From the NCBI GenBank assembly GCA_016296635.1, contig JAEDIZ010000068.1, positions 1 to 10,912 on the forward strand: 10,912 nt of DNA, read 5' to 3'. Each line of letters begins with the position of its first letter. Within the stretch, counting starts at the first letter, position 1. Below the pieces are notes generated by a model, which worked only from the letters and a program-made list of their open reading frames with translations, was not told the origin of the DNA and made no database searches. This document shows positions 1-6,466 of this stretch, piece after piece. Made by a program: the position numbers and the translations under genes. The DNA is from Oscillospiraceae bacterium. Lineage in GTDB: Bacteria > Bacillota > Clostridia > Oscillospirales > Oscillospiraceae.

Positions 1-287
1 GCAGGGCGCGGCGGCCCGGCACGCCGTAATTTCACGAATTGACCGGGAACGGCTTGCGGCCCCATTCTTCTTTTCGCAGAAAAGAAGAACCGCCCCGCAG
101 GGTGAAGAAGAAAAGGCCCTCCCGTGCGGCATCATGTATCTCTTCTGCTAACTTTCGGCGCACATCGACCGCCCGACGGTGCCAATAAAGGAATGACCTC
201 CCACAGCCCGTCATTGCTGATGACGCCGCATGGCTTCTGCGTATGAAACGTCGGGTCGCTTTTTGCGGTTCTGCATACGGAATATCG
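1..287 (-). repeat. Dispersed ~289-bp intergenic repeat, copy A (inverted relative to copy B)
   Basis: The reverse complement of this stretch aligns with 7621-7909 over its whole length. A hand alignment gives about 30 substitutions and one single-base indel. Base 1 is already inside the repeat, so the copy may continue outside the window. It contains a perfect 11-bp inverted repeat (65-75 and 79-89, three-base loop) in a pyrimidine/purine tract, and a hairpin around 205-225. A 60-codon minus-strand frame (32-214) runs through it, but it has no Shine-Dalgarno site, and copy B carries a stop in the same frame. I therefore call it a non-coding or degenerate repeat rather than a gene. Its function is unknown. 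Confidence 0.85.
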
Positions 288-359
288 TGCCTTTTCCGCA
301 GGGACGGGCATTGCCCGCCCGACAGAACCGAACATTCCGCAGAACCACGTCCCTCGCAG

Positions 360-382
360 GGCGCGATTGCGCACATCGCGCC
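360..382. other. Perfect hairpin in gene-free leader region
   Basis: The arms GGCGCGAT (360-367) and ATCGCGCC (375-382) pair perfectly around a 7-base loop. No T-run follows, so it is not an obvious intrinsic terminator. The same 8-base arms at the same spacing, with a different loop, form the terminator after the SDR gene at 10737-10759. The rest of 288-483 shows nothing I can assign to a gene. Confidence 0.5.
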
Positions 383-483
383 GTTCCGAATATCCCATAT
401 GCACATTGTCATTTCCCATCGGTACACCCACCGGGCGGCTCTTTGCGGATTGATACCCGTTTCCTCTATCCGCTCCCCTCTTT

Positions 484-531
484 GTCATTGCGAGCCAGTG
501 AACGATTTCACTGGCGTGGCAATCCGTTCTC
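484..531 (+). repeat. Left palindromic repeat flanking the GIY-YIG gene
   Basis: This matches the reverse complement of 839-883: a 17-base outer block (484-500) and a 23-base inner block (509-531) are identical, and only the loop differs (8 bases here, 5 at the right copy). The unit folds on itself: GCCAGTG (494-500) pairs with CACTGGC (509-515), and ATTGC pairs with GCAAT outside a small bulge. This architecture resembles REP-type elements. It ends 20 bases before the GIY-YIG start codon. Confidence 0.85.
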
Positions 532-551
532 CTCATGAGGTAACTGCCGAT

Positions 552-839
552 ATGTACTATGTCTACATTCTTGCAAATCTTACAAACACGGTAATCTATA
601 CCGGCGTTACGAATGATCTTTGCAGAAGAGTTTATGAGCATAGGCAGCATTTGGATCCGAATAGCTTTACGGCAAAATACCATGTGACAAAGCTCGTTTA
701 TTATGATGCTTCCCCGACTGTAACAGACGCGATCGAACGGGAAAAGCAGATCAAGGGCTGGAACCGAAAACGGAAAAATAAATGGATCGCGTCCATGAAT
801 CCGGAATGGAAAGACTTATTTGAAACTCTGGAACAGTAG
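552..839 (+). CDS. GIY-YIG nuclease superfamily protein (UPF0213/YhbQ-like, 95 aa)
   Basis: This is a small single-domain GIY-YIG protein. The N-terminus reads YYVYILAN (residues 2-9) and then IYTGVT (15-20), the two beta strands that give the family its name. The helix that follows has Arg-25/26 near NDLCRRVYEH, and the catalytic-type Glu lies in the AIEREKQIKGW segment. The length (95 residues) fits the stand-alone YhbQ/UPF0213-type group, whose cellular role is poorly defined. The family cuts DNA with a single metal-bound site. The start at 552 is chosen because homology begins at MYYVYIL, and GAGGT at 537-541 lies 10 bases upstream. The open frame extends further upstream, but there it only reads through the left repeat. 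Codon use is visibly AT-richer than in the neighbours, and the gene is boxed by inverted repeats whose right copy starts on the last base of the stop codon. Together these suggest a mobile or acquired unit. Confidence 0.88.
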   Translation: MYYVYILANLTNTVIYTGVTNDLCRRVYEHRQHLDPNSFTAKYHVTKLVYYDASPTVTDAIEREKQIKGWNRKRKNKWIASMNPEWKDLFETLEQ

Positions 840-883
840 AGAACGGATTGCCACGCCAGTGCGCGGCACTGGCTCGCAATGAC
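839..883 (-). repeat. Right palindromic repeat flanking the GIY-YIG gene
   Basis: This is the inverted partner of 484-531. The two identical blocks are 839-861 and 867-883 (copy coordinates), separated by a 5-base loop. It begins at the G of the TAG stop codon of the GIY-YIG gene, so gene and repeat are fused without a spacer. The repeat itself forms a bulged hairpin with arms GCCAGTG and CACTGGC. Confidence 0.85.
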
Positions 884-908
884 ATTGTTTGCTGATCCTG
901 CCTATAGA
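879..908 (+). promoter_or_regulatory. Possible sigma-A promoter of the dtd operon
   Basis: ATGACA (879-884; five of six to TTGACA) and TATAGA (903-908; four of six to TATAAT) are 18 bases apart and lie 50 bases before the dtd start. The -35-like hexamer falls on the outer edge of the right palindromic repeat, so the repeat may supply part of the promoter. The match is modest and no other candidate was clearer. Confidence 0.3.
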
Positions 909-957
909 ACATAACGTTTTTCTTCACTCTCACTTTGATTTCCCACGGAGGTTTCCC

Positions 958-1407
958 ATGAAAGCAGTTGTTACCCGCGTGAACAGCGCGTCTGTCTCCA
1001 TCGACGGCGAGCTGCACGGCAAAATCGGAAAGGGTTTTCTGATCCTGCTGGGCGTTGGCCCGGACGATACGCCCGAGCTTTGCACGAAGCTGGCAGAAAA
1101 GATTCTCGGTCTGCGCGTGTTCCGCGATGAAAACGATAAAATGAATCTGTCGCTTTCCGATGTCGGCGGCGGTGTTCTTGTTGTCAGCCAGTTTACCCTC
1201 TACGGTGACGTCAGCCACGGCAGACGGCCGAGCTTTTTCGGCGCAGCAAAACCCGAGCTGGCGATCGGGCTCTATGAACAGTTCCTGCGCGAATGCGAGC
1301 GTCTCGGTTTTGCGCCGCAGCACGGCGAATTCGGCGCCTATATGCAGGTGGAATCCGTCAATGACGGCCCCGTGACGCTGATTGTAGACACCAACGATTT
1401 GAAGTAA
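958..1407 (+). CDS. dtd: D-aminoacyl-tRNA deacylase
   Basis: Dtd hydrolyses the ester bond of D-Tyr-tRNA and other D-aminoacyl- or glycyl-tRNAs, which prevents D-residues from entering proteins. It is a cytoplasmic homodimer whose active site forms at the dimer interface. The 149-residue length is normal for the family. The hallmark SQFTLYGD lies at residues 77-84 and the cross-subunit Gly-cis-Pro motif (GPVT) at 137-140. The N-terminal MKAVVTRVNSASVSIDG block is also typical. The ATG at 958 is preceded by GGAGG (947-951) with a 6-base spacer, and an in-frame extension to 889 has no family similarity. It is first in a tight operon; the next gene starts 12 bases after its stop. In many Clostridia a (p)ppGpp synthetase gene precedes dtd; here the GIY-YIG unit and repeats sit directly upstream. 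Confidence 0.97.
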   Translation: MKAVVTRVNSASVSIDGELHGKIGKGFLILLGVGPDDTPELCTKLAEKILGLRVFRDENDKMNLSLSDVGGGVLVVSQFTLYGDVSHGRRPSFFGAAKPELAIGLYEQFLRECERLGFAPQHGEFGAYMQVESVNDGPVTLIVDTNDLK

Positions 1408-1419
1408 AAGGGTGATACC

Positions 1420-2022
1420 ATGAAAATCGAAACCATGATCCTCGGCCCCCTTGAAACGAACTGCTACATTGTCTGGGACGAAAAGACCATGCAGGCCGCC
1501 GTCATCGATCCCGCCGTCTCCGGCGCAAAGATCGCGGAGCGGCTGCAGTCCTTGGGACTGACGCTTTCCTGCATTTTTCTGACCCACTCCCATTTTGACC
1601 ACATTGGTGGCGTCAAAACCCTGCATGCCGTGACCGGCGCGCCGGTCTACGTCAGCACCGCAGATTCCACCGACCCTTCCGGTCTGAGCCACGATCTTCT
1701 GCAATATACCGACACCTATGACGACGGCGATGAGATCACCGTCGGTTCGCTTTCCTTCCGCGTGCTGGAAACCCCGGGTCATACCCCCGGCTGCGTGTGC
1801 CTGCTGTGCGAAAACACCATCTTCTCCGGCGATACGCTTTTCTGCGGCGCCTGCGGCCGAACGGATTTTCAGGGCGGCAGCATCGCGCAGATGTTTGCAT
1901 CTCTGAAAAAGCTGGCTCTGCTGCCCGGCGAGTGGAACGTTCTGCCGGGCCACGGCGATATGACACAGCTCGACGAGGAACGGAAGTATAATCCTTATAT
2001 GCAAGAGGCAATGCGCCGATGA
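1420..2022 (+). CDS. MBL-fold metallo-hydrolase, glyoxalase II/YcbL-like
   Basis: This is a cytoplasmic zinc hydrolase of 200 residues. The metal ligands are all present: HSHFDH at 56-61, His-121 in TPGHTPG, Asp-138 in SGDTLF, and His-178 in LPGHG. GRTDFQGGS (146-154) is the signature of the short YcbL-like type-II glyoxalase group, which hydrolyses thioesters such as S-lactoylglutathione in vitro. Because most anaerobic Firmicutes lack glutathione, the natural substrate is uncertain. It sits between dtd and hemZ, the common clostridial order. Its TGA overlaps the hemZ ATG (ATGA at 2019-2022), which implies translational coupling. The start is supported by the typical MKIETMILGPLETNCY opening. 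Confidence 0.93.
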   Translation: MKIETMILGPLETNCYIVWDEKTMQAAVIDPAVSGAKIAERLQSLGLTLSCIFLTHSHFDHIGGVKTLHAVTGAPVYVSTADSTDPSGLSHDLLQYTDTYDDGDEITVGSLSFRVLETPGHTPGCVCLLCENTIFSGDTLFCGACGRTDFQGGSIAQMFASLKKLALLPGEWNVLPGHGDMTQLDEERKYNPYMQEAMRR

Positions 2023-3482
2023 AACTGTATCTGAAAAACCATACGGAGCGCTACCCGGTGGAGCAGCTGCAGCTGCAGCTGTTCGCGCAGGAGCCTTCCG
2101 AATTTGTGACCGAACCCTTTGAAGGTGACGGCACCGTTTCTACCCTTTCCAAAGGCCGGATCTGGCTCACCGCCACGGCGAAGGTCACCTATCACGGAAA
2201 AACCGGTTTCAGCGCCCAGCGCGTGAAGCTTGCGGACGCCGATGTGCGCCGCACCCGCCGCATTCTGCAGCGCAGCTACTATCTTGCCGCCGTGCAGGTG
2301 CTGGAAAAGGAGCCCCCCTGGGGCGCACTTTCCGGCGTCCGCCCCTCCAAGCTTTCCACGAAGGCCATGCTGGAGGGTGCATCGAAAAAACAGGCGGAAA
2401 AGCTGCTGCGCGAGGTTTATTTCGTCAGCCCCGCAAGAGCAAGGCTCTGCGCGGATGCATCAGGCTACACCGTGCAGGCGAAAAGACTTCTCGCCCCCGG
2501 CGATCTTTCCGTCTACATCGGCATCCCCTTCTGCCCCACCCGCTGCGCCTACTGCTCCTTTGTCAGCGAGTCCATCGAGCGCTTCGGCGAATTTCTGCCG
2601 GCATATCTTGAATGTCTTCTGCGCGAGGTGGAATACACCGGAAGGCTCTTGAAGGGTTCCGGCTTCCGCATCCGCTCCATCTACATGGGCGGCGGCACGC
2701 CCACCACGCTTTCAAGCGCGCAGATGGCACGGCTGCTCGGCAGAATTCAGGATAGCTTCGATCTTTCCCACTCGCTGGAATTTACCGTGGAGGGCGGCAG
2801 ACCGGACACGCTGGATGAGGAAAAGCTGCGCGTCATCAAAGAAGGCGGCGCGACCCGCATTTCCATCAATCCGCAGACCATGTCCGACGCCGTTCTCAAG
2901 GCTGTCGGCCGCAGGCACACGGCGCAGCAGGTCGTGGAGGCCTTTGAGCAGGCGCGGCGCGCCGGCTTTGATGACATCAACATGGATCTGATCGCAGGTC
3001 TGCCCGGCGATACGGTGCAATCCTTCCGTGACAGTCTGACCCGGGTGCTTTCCCTCGATCCCAGCAACGTGACCGTACACACACTGGCACTCAAAAAGGG
3101 TGCGGATCTGTTTCAGAAGCGTGTCGGTCTTCCCAGCGCGGAGGACGTTGCCGATATGCTCGACTTCACCGAAACGACCCTTCGCGGCGCAGGCTTCGAT
3201 CCCTACTATCTTTACAGACAGAAGTATATGTCCGGCAGCTTTGAAAACGTCGGCTGGTGCAAACCGGCCTATCCCGGCTATTACAACATATACATGATGG
3301 AAGAGCTGCACTCCATTCTTTCCCTCGGCGGCGGCGGTATGAACAAGATCAATCTCCCGGAGGAAAAGCTGGCGCGCTTCCACAATCCCAAATATCCGCA
3401 AGATTATATTTCCCGCATCGACACCATTCTGCAGCAGAAGGATGAGATCTTCCGTCTGCTGGCGGAAGCCGAATCCATCTGA
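2019..3482 (+). CDS. hemZ: Radical SAM protein HemZ (oxygen-independent coproporphyrinogen III dehydrogenase family)
   Basis: This HemZ-type radical SAM enzyme has 487 residues, near the usual size. The [4Fe-4S] motif CxxxCxxC is Cys-172, Cys-176 and Cys-179 within IPFCPTRCAYCSF, and the SAM-binding GGGTPT lies at 224-229. The roughly 165-residue N-terminal extension before the radical SAM barrel is characteristic of HemZ and absent from HemN and HemW. HemZ is annotated as converting coproporphyrinogen III to protoporphyrinogen IX. However, the extra Cys of true HemN (two positions after the third cluster Cys) is Phe-181 here, so catalysis of that reaction should not be assumed. The gene overlaps the MBL gene by four bases and is followed after 14 bases by the deaminase gene. 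No haem genes lie nearby. Confidence 0.92.
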   Translation: MKLYLKNHTERYPVEQLQLQLFAQEPSEFVTEPFEGDGTVSTLSKGRIWLTATAKVTYHGKTGFSAQRVKLADADVRRTRRILQRSYYLAAVQVLEKEPPWGALSGVRPSKLSTKAMLEGASKKQAEKLLREVYFVSPARARLCADASGYTVQAKRLLAPGDLSVYIGIPFCPTRCAYCSFVSESIERFGEFLPAYLECLLREVEYTGRLLKGSGFRIRSIYMGGGTPTTLSSAQMARLLGRIQDSFDLSHSLEFTVEGGRPDTLDEEKLRVIKEGGATRISINPQTMSDAVLKAVGRRHTAQQVVEAFEQARRAGFDDINMDLIAGLPGDTVQSFRDSLTRVLSLDPSNVTVHTLALKKGADLFQKRVGLPSAEDVADMLDFTETTLRGAGFDPYYLYRQKYMSGSFENVGWCKPAYPGYYNIYMMEELHSILSLGGGGMNKINLPEEKLARFHNPKYPQDYISRIDTILQQKDEIFRLLAEAESI

Positions 3483-3484
3483 TC

Positions 3485-3499
3485 GGAGGAACCGCTTTG
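3485..3499 (+). promoter_or_regulatory. Ribosome binding site that sets a TTG start
   Basis: GGAGGA (3485-3490) lies 6 bases before TTG (3497-3499). The first in-frame ATG is codon 13 and would delete the first beta strand of the amidohydrolase, so the TTG start is preferred. Confidence 0.8.
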
Positions 3500-4825
3500 G
3501 ATACACTCATTACCCACGTCAATATCGTTACCATGGATGAACGCATGTCCATGTGGACGGATGCCTTCCTCGGCGTTACCGACGGCAAGATTGCCTATAT
3601 CGGCAAAAAAGCGCCGGAGGAAAAACCCGCCACCATCATCGACGGCACCGGCATGGTGCTGATGCCCGGTCTCATCAACGCCCACACGCATCTGCCCATG
3701 TCCGTTCTGCGCGGCTACGCAGACGATCTCAAGCTGCAGGACTGGCTGGAAAATCAGATCTGGCCGAGAGAGGCCCACATGGATGACCGCTGCGTCAAGG
3801 CGGCCACGCTGCTCGGCATCGCGGAATGTCTGCGCTTCGGCGTGACCTCCGTCAGCGAAATGTATGACCATTGCGGCGCCATTTGCGAGGCTGTGGCGGA
3901 ATCCGGCATCAAGGCGAACGTCGCCCGCGGCACCACCATGTTCCTCGGCGATGATTTCGACTTTGAAAAGTTCCCCGCCTGCCGGGAAATGATGGACATC
4001 CACAAAAAATGGGCAGGCTATGACAACGGCCGCATCAAGATCGACGTTTCCATCCACGGCGAATACACCTCCTCCTATCAGCTTTGGGATGCGTACGCGG
4101 AGTACGCCATCAACGAAGGCCTGCAGATGCACGTGCATCTTTCCGAAACGAAGAAGGAGCATGACGAATGCGTGGAGCGCTGTGGCCTGACCCCGGCGCA
4201 GGTACTGGACTGCCACCACGTTTTTGATGTTCCCACCACGGCGGCCCATTGCATATGGCTGACGGAAGACGATATGAAGCTGCTGGCTAAGCGCCGCGTT
4301 TCCGCCGTCCACTGCCCCGTCAGCAACATGAAGCTGGCCTCCGGCTTCGCCGACGTCATGGGCATGGTAAAAGCCGGCATGAACGTCTGTCTCGGCACGG
4401 ACTCCGTTGCCTCCAACAACAACCTCGATCTGTTCGAGGAGATCAAGGCCGCCGCTCTGATGGCCAAGGCAAAGACCGGCGATCCCACCGCCGTGCCGGC
4501 GGAGGCCGCGCTGATGATGGCGACCGTCTGCGGTGCCAAGGCGCAGGGCCGCGAAAAAGAATGCGGTATGATCAAAGAGGGCATGGACGCCGACCTCATC
4601 CTTTTGGACTTCAACCAGCCCCATCTGATCCCCTGCCACAATGTGCTGTCCCATCTTGTCTATGCCGTTTCCGGTCATGACGTTGCCATGACCATGGTGC
4701 GCGGCAAGGTTTTGTATATGGACGGCAGATTCCCCACCATCGACCTTCCCGCCGTGATGAAGGAGCTGCATGATTACGCCATCCCCACCGTTTTCCGTGA
4801 GGATGAAAAGGAGTCCGCAGAATGA
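3497..4825 (+). CDS. mtaD: 5'-methylthioadenosine / S-adenosylhomocysteine deaminase
   Basis: This zinc-dependent amidohydrolase deaminates methylthioadenosine, S-adenosylhomocysteine or adenosine to the inosyl forms, recycling by-products of SAM use. It has 442 residues in a TIM barrel with a flanking beta domain. Metal and catalytic residues are visible: His-63 and His-65 in NAHTHLPM, His-214 and Glu-217 in HVHLSET, His-251 in AAHC, and Asp-302 in GTDSVASNNNLD. The combination HTHLPM plus LRGYADDL and GTDSxASNN is that of the Thermotoga TM0936-type MTA/SAH deaminases rather than of guanine deaminase. Translation starts at TTG, supported by a strong Shine-Dalgarno site. Its stop overlaps the start of the flippase gene (ATGA at 4822-4825). 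Following a radical SAM gene, it may help clear SAM-derived nucleosides, which is inference. Confidence 0.92.
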   Translation: MDTLITHVNIVTMDERMSMWTDAFLGVTDGKIAYIGKKAPEEKPATIIDGTGMVLMPGLINAHTHLPMSVLRGYADDLKLQDWLENQIWPREAHMDDRCVKAATLLGIAECLRFGVTSVSEMYDHCGAICEAVAESGIKANVARGTTMFLGDDFDFEKFPACREMMDIHKKWAGYDNGRIKIDVSIHGEYTSSYQLWDAYAEYAINEGLQMHVHLSETKKEHDECVERCGLTPAQVLDCHHVFDVPTTAAHCIWLTEDDMKLLAKRRVSAVHCPVSNMKLASGFADVMGMVKAGMNVCLGTDSVASNNNLDLFEEIKAAALMAKAKTGDPTAVPAEAALMMATVCGAKAQGREKECGMIKEGMDADLILLDFNQPHLIPCHNVLSHLVYAVSGHDVAMTMVRGKVLYMDGRFPTIDLPAVMKELHDYAIPTVFREDEKESAE

Positions 4826-6438
4826 ATGGAGAACCCGTAAAAAAGCAGAATTTCCTGCAGGGAACCATGATCCTTGCCCTCGGCACCATCATCGTCAAGG
4901 TGCTGGGGCTTCTGTATAAAGTCCCGCTCAACAACACCGTCGGTGTTCTCGGCAACAGCTACTTCAACACCGCCTACAAGGTCTACGACGTGCTGCTGAT
5001 GATCTCCACCACGGGTCTGCCCGTGGCCATGAGCCGCATGATCTCGCAGGCGCAGACGCTGGAAAACTACGCGCAGATCCGCAAGATCTACCGCACCGCC
5101 CTGCGCATATTTCTGTGCATCGGCCTCGTCGGCATGCTGGGCATGGCAGTCTTCTGCCGTCAGCTTTCCGTCATGGTCACGACCGATACCTCCTCCTGGG
5201 CGGCCATTCTGGCGCTTTCGCCCTGCGTGCTGCTGGTGTGCCTGGTCTCCGCCTACCGCGGCTTCTTCCAGGGGCAAACCAACATGACCCCCACCTCCGT
5301 CAGTCAGATCTTCGAGTCGCTCTGCCGCCTCGTTTTCGGTCTCGGCCTTGCGTGGATCATCATGAAAAAGACCGGCAGTCCCATCTATGCCGCCGCCGGC
5401 GCCATCTGCGGCGTCACAATCGGCAGCCTTGTCTCCGCACTTTATCTGCGCGCCAATTTCAAGCGCTCCAGCGCCATCCTTTCCCGCGCCGGCGGTACCG
5501 CAAAATCCACCCGCGACACAATGAAGGAGCTTTTGGCCATCGCCGTCCCCATCACGCTGGGCGCTGCGGGACTGCAGCTCATCAATCTGTTCGACACCAT
5601 CATCTTCATGCGCAGACTGCGCTTCGCGCTTTCCTACACCGCCGAGCAGGCCAACTATCTCAAGGGCATCTATGATTTCCAGCTGACCGTTTTCGCCATG
5701 CCCTGTGCCCTTATCATGCCCATCACCATCTCCGCGATCCCGAACATCACCGCCGCGTTGACGCGGAAGGATCCTGCCGCCGCAAAGCAGACGGAGGAAT
5801 CCGCGCTGCGCGTGATGTCTCTGATCGCAGCGCCCTGCACCGTGGGTCTTTTCTTCATGTCCGCCCCCATCGTGCGGCTGATGTGCACGCAATATACCGC
5901 GGATGACGTGCAGTTGGGCGGCATCATTCTGTCGATTCTCGGCCTTGCCGTCATTTTTGACGCCATGGTGCTGGTGCTGAACGCCTTCATGCAGGCCCAC
6001 GGCGACGTGACGACCCCCGTCATCAATATGCTGATCGGCGGCATTCTCAAGATCATCATCAATTTCTTCCTCGTGGCGGTTCCGATTCTCAACATCATCG
6101 GCGCGCCCATCGGAACGCTTCTCTGCTACGCCTGCATCGCAGTTCTGGATCTGATCTCCATGCGCAAGAGCGTGCATACGAAGCCGGCTATCTTCAAAAA
6201 CACCATCCGTCCGCTGGTCGCGTCGCTTCTGATGGGTGTCAGCACCTATCTGATCTATCGGGTGTTGGAAACCGCACTCGGCTCTGCAAAGCTGGCCTGC
6301 CTGGCAGCGCTGGCTGCCGCCGTTGTCATCTACTGCGTGCTGGTCGTTTTCCTGCGCTGCCTGACCTATGACGATTATATGCTGCTGCCGAAGGGCGAAA
6401 AAATCGTAAAAATACTGAAAATCAAGGAAATTTCTTGA
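4822..6438 (+). CDS. yabM: SpoVB/MurJ-type (MOP superfamily) lipid-linked oligosaccharide flippase, YabM-like
   Basis: This polytopic membrane protein of 538 residues has about 14 hydrophobic segments from residue 13 to 510. The family flips undecaprenyl-linked sugars, such as lipid II or other polysaccharide precursors, across the membrane. Family features include GTIIVKVLGLLYKVPL near the N-terminus, GLPVAMSRM at about 65-73, and the loop AYRGFFQGQTNM starting at Ala-144, which carries the conserved Arg-146. B. subtilis has several such paralogues (MurJ/YtgP, SpoVB, YabM). Position directly before mazG matches yabM, but sequence alone cannot exclude SpoVB or MurJ. The ATG at 4822 overlaps the deaminase stop; the ATG at 4826 is in another frame. 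The C-terminus (KGEKIVKILKIKEIS) is a cytoplasmic basic tail. Confidence 0.88.
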   Translation: MNGEPVKKQNFLQGTMILALGTIIVKVLGLLYKVPLNNTVGVLGNSYFNTAYKVYDVLLMISTTGLPVAMSRMISQAQTLENYAQIRKIYRTALRIFLCIGLVGMLGMAVFCRQLSVMVTTDTSSWAAILALSPCVLLVCLVSAYRGFFQGQTNMTPTSVSQIFESLCRLVFGLGLAWIIMKKTGSPIYAAAGAICGVTIGSLVSALYLRANFKRSSAILSRAGGTAKSTRDTMKELLAIAVPITLGAAGLQLINLFDTIIFMRRLRFALSYTAEQANYLKGIYDFQLTVFAMPCALIMPITISAIPNITAALTRKDPAAAKQTEESALRVMSLIAAPCTVGLFFMSAPIVRLMCTQYTADDVQLGGIILSILGLAVIFDAMVLVLNAFMQAHGDVTTPVINMLIGGILKIIINFFLVAVPILNIIGAPIGTLLCYACIAVLDLISMRKSVHTKPAIFKNTIRPLVASLLMGVSTYLIYRVLETALGSAKLACLAALAAAVVIYCVLVVFLRCLTYDDYMLLPKGEKIVKILKIKEIS

Positions 6439-6466
6439 ATCTTACCCTTGCGAAAGGGAGCAAAAT

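Noticed and set aside
243..551. Upstream in-frame extension of the GIY-YIG gene (198-codon frame from 243)
   Set aside because: The extension reads through the intergenic repeat and the left palindrome, shows no domain, and the family starts at the MYYVYIL at 552 with its own ribosome site.
1..551. CRISPR array or tRNA/rRNA gene in the gene-free regions
   Set aside because: No regularly spaced direct repeats and no cloverleaf or rRNA-like sequence were seen here or in 7576-8094 and 10765-10912; the repeats present are palindromic or long and single.
751..2004. Long minus-strand frame (417 codons) opposite dtd and the MBL gene
   Set aside because: It is the shadow of two well-supported plus-strand genes and has no recognisable domain; long antisense frames are common in GC-rich coding DNA.
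3404..4771. Long minus-strand frame (455 codons) opposite the deaminase
   Set aside because: It is antisense to a gene with all catalytic residues intact; the translation is His/Gly/Ala-rich as expected of a shadow frame.
4774..6177. Minus-strand frame (467 codons) opposite the flippase
   Set aside because: It is the shadow of a clear 14-helix membrane protein; the composition (His, Asp, Gly, Gln) is the antisense image of hydrophobic codons.
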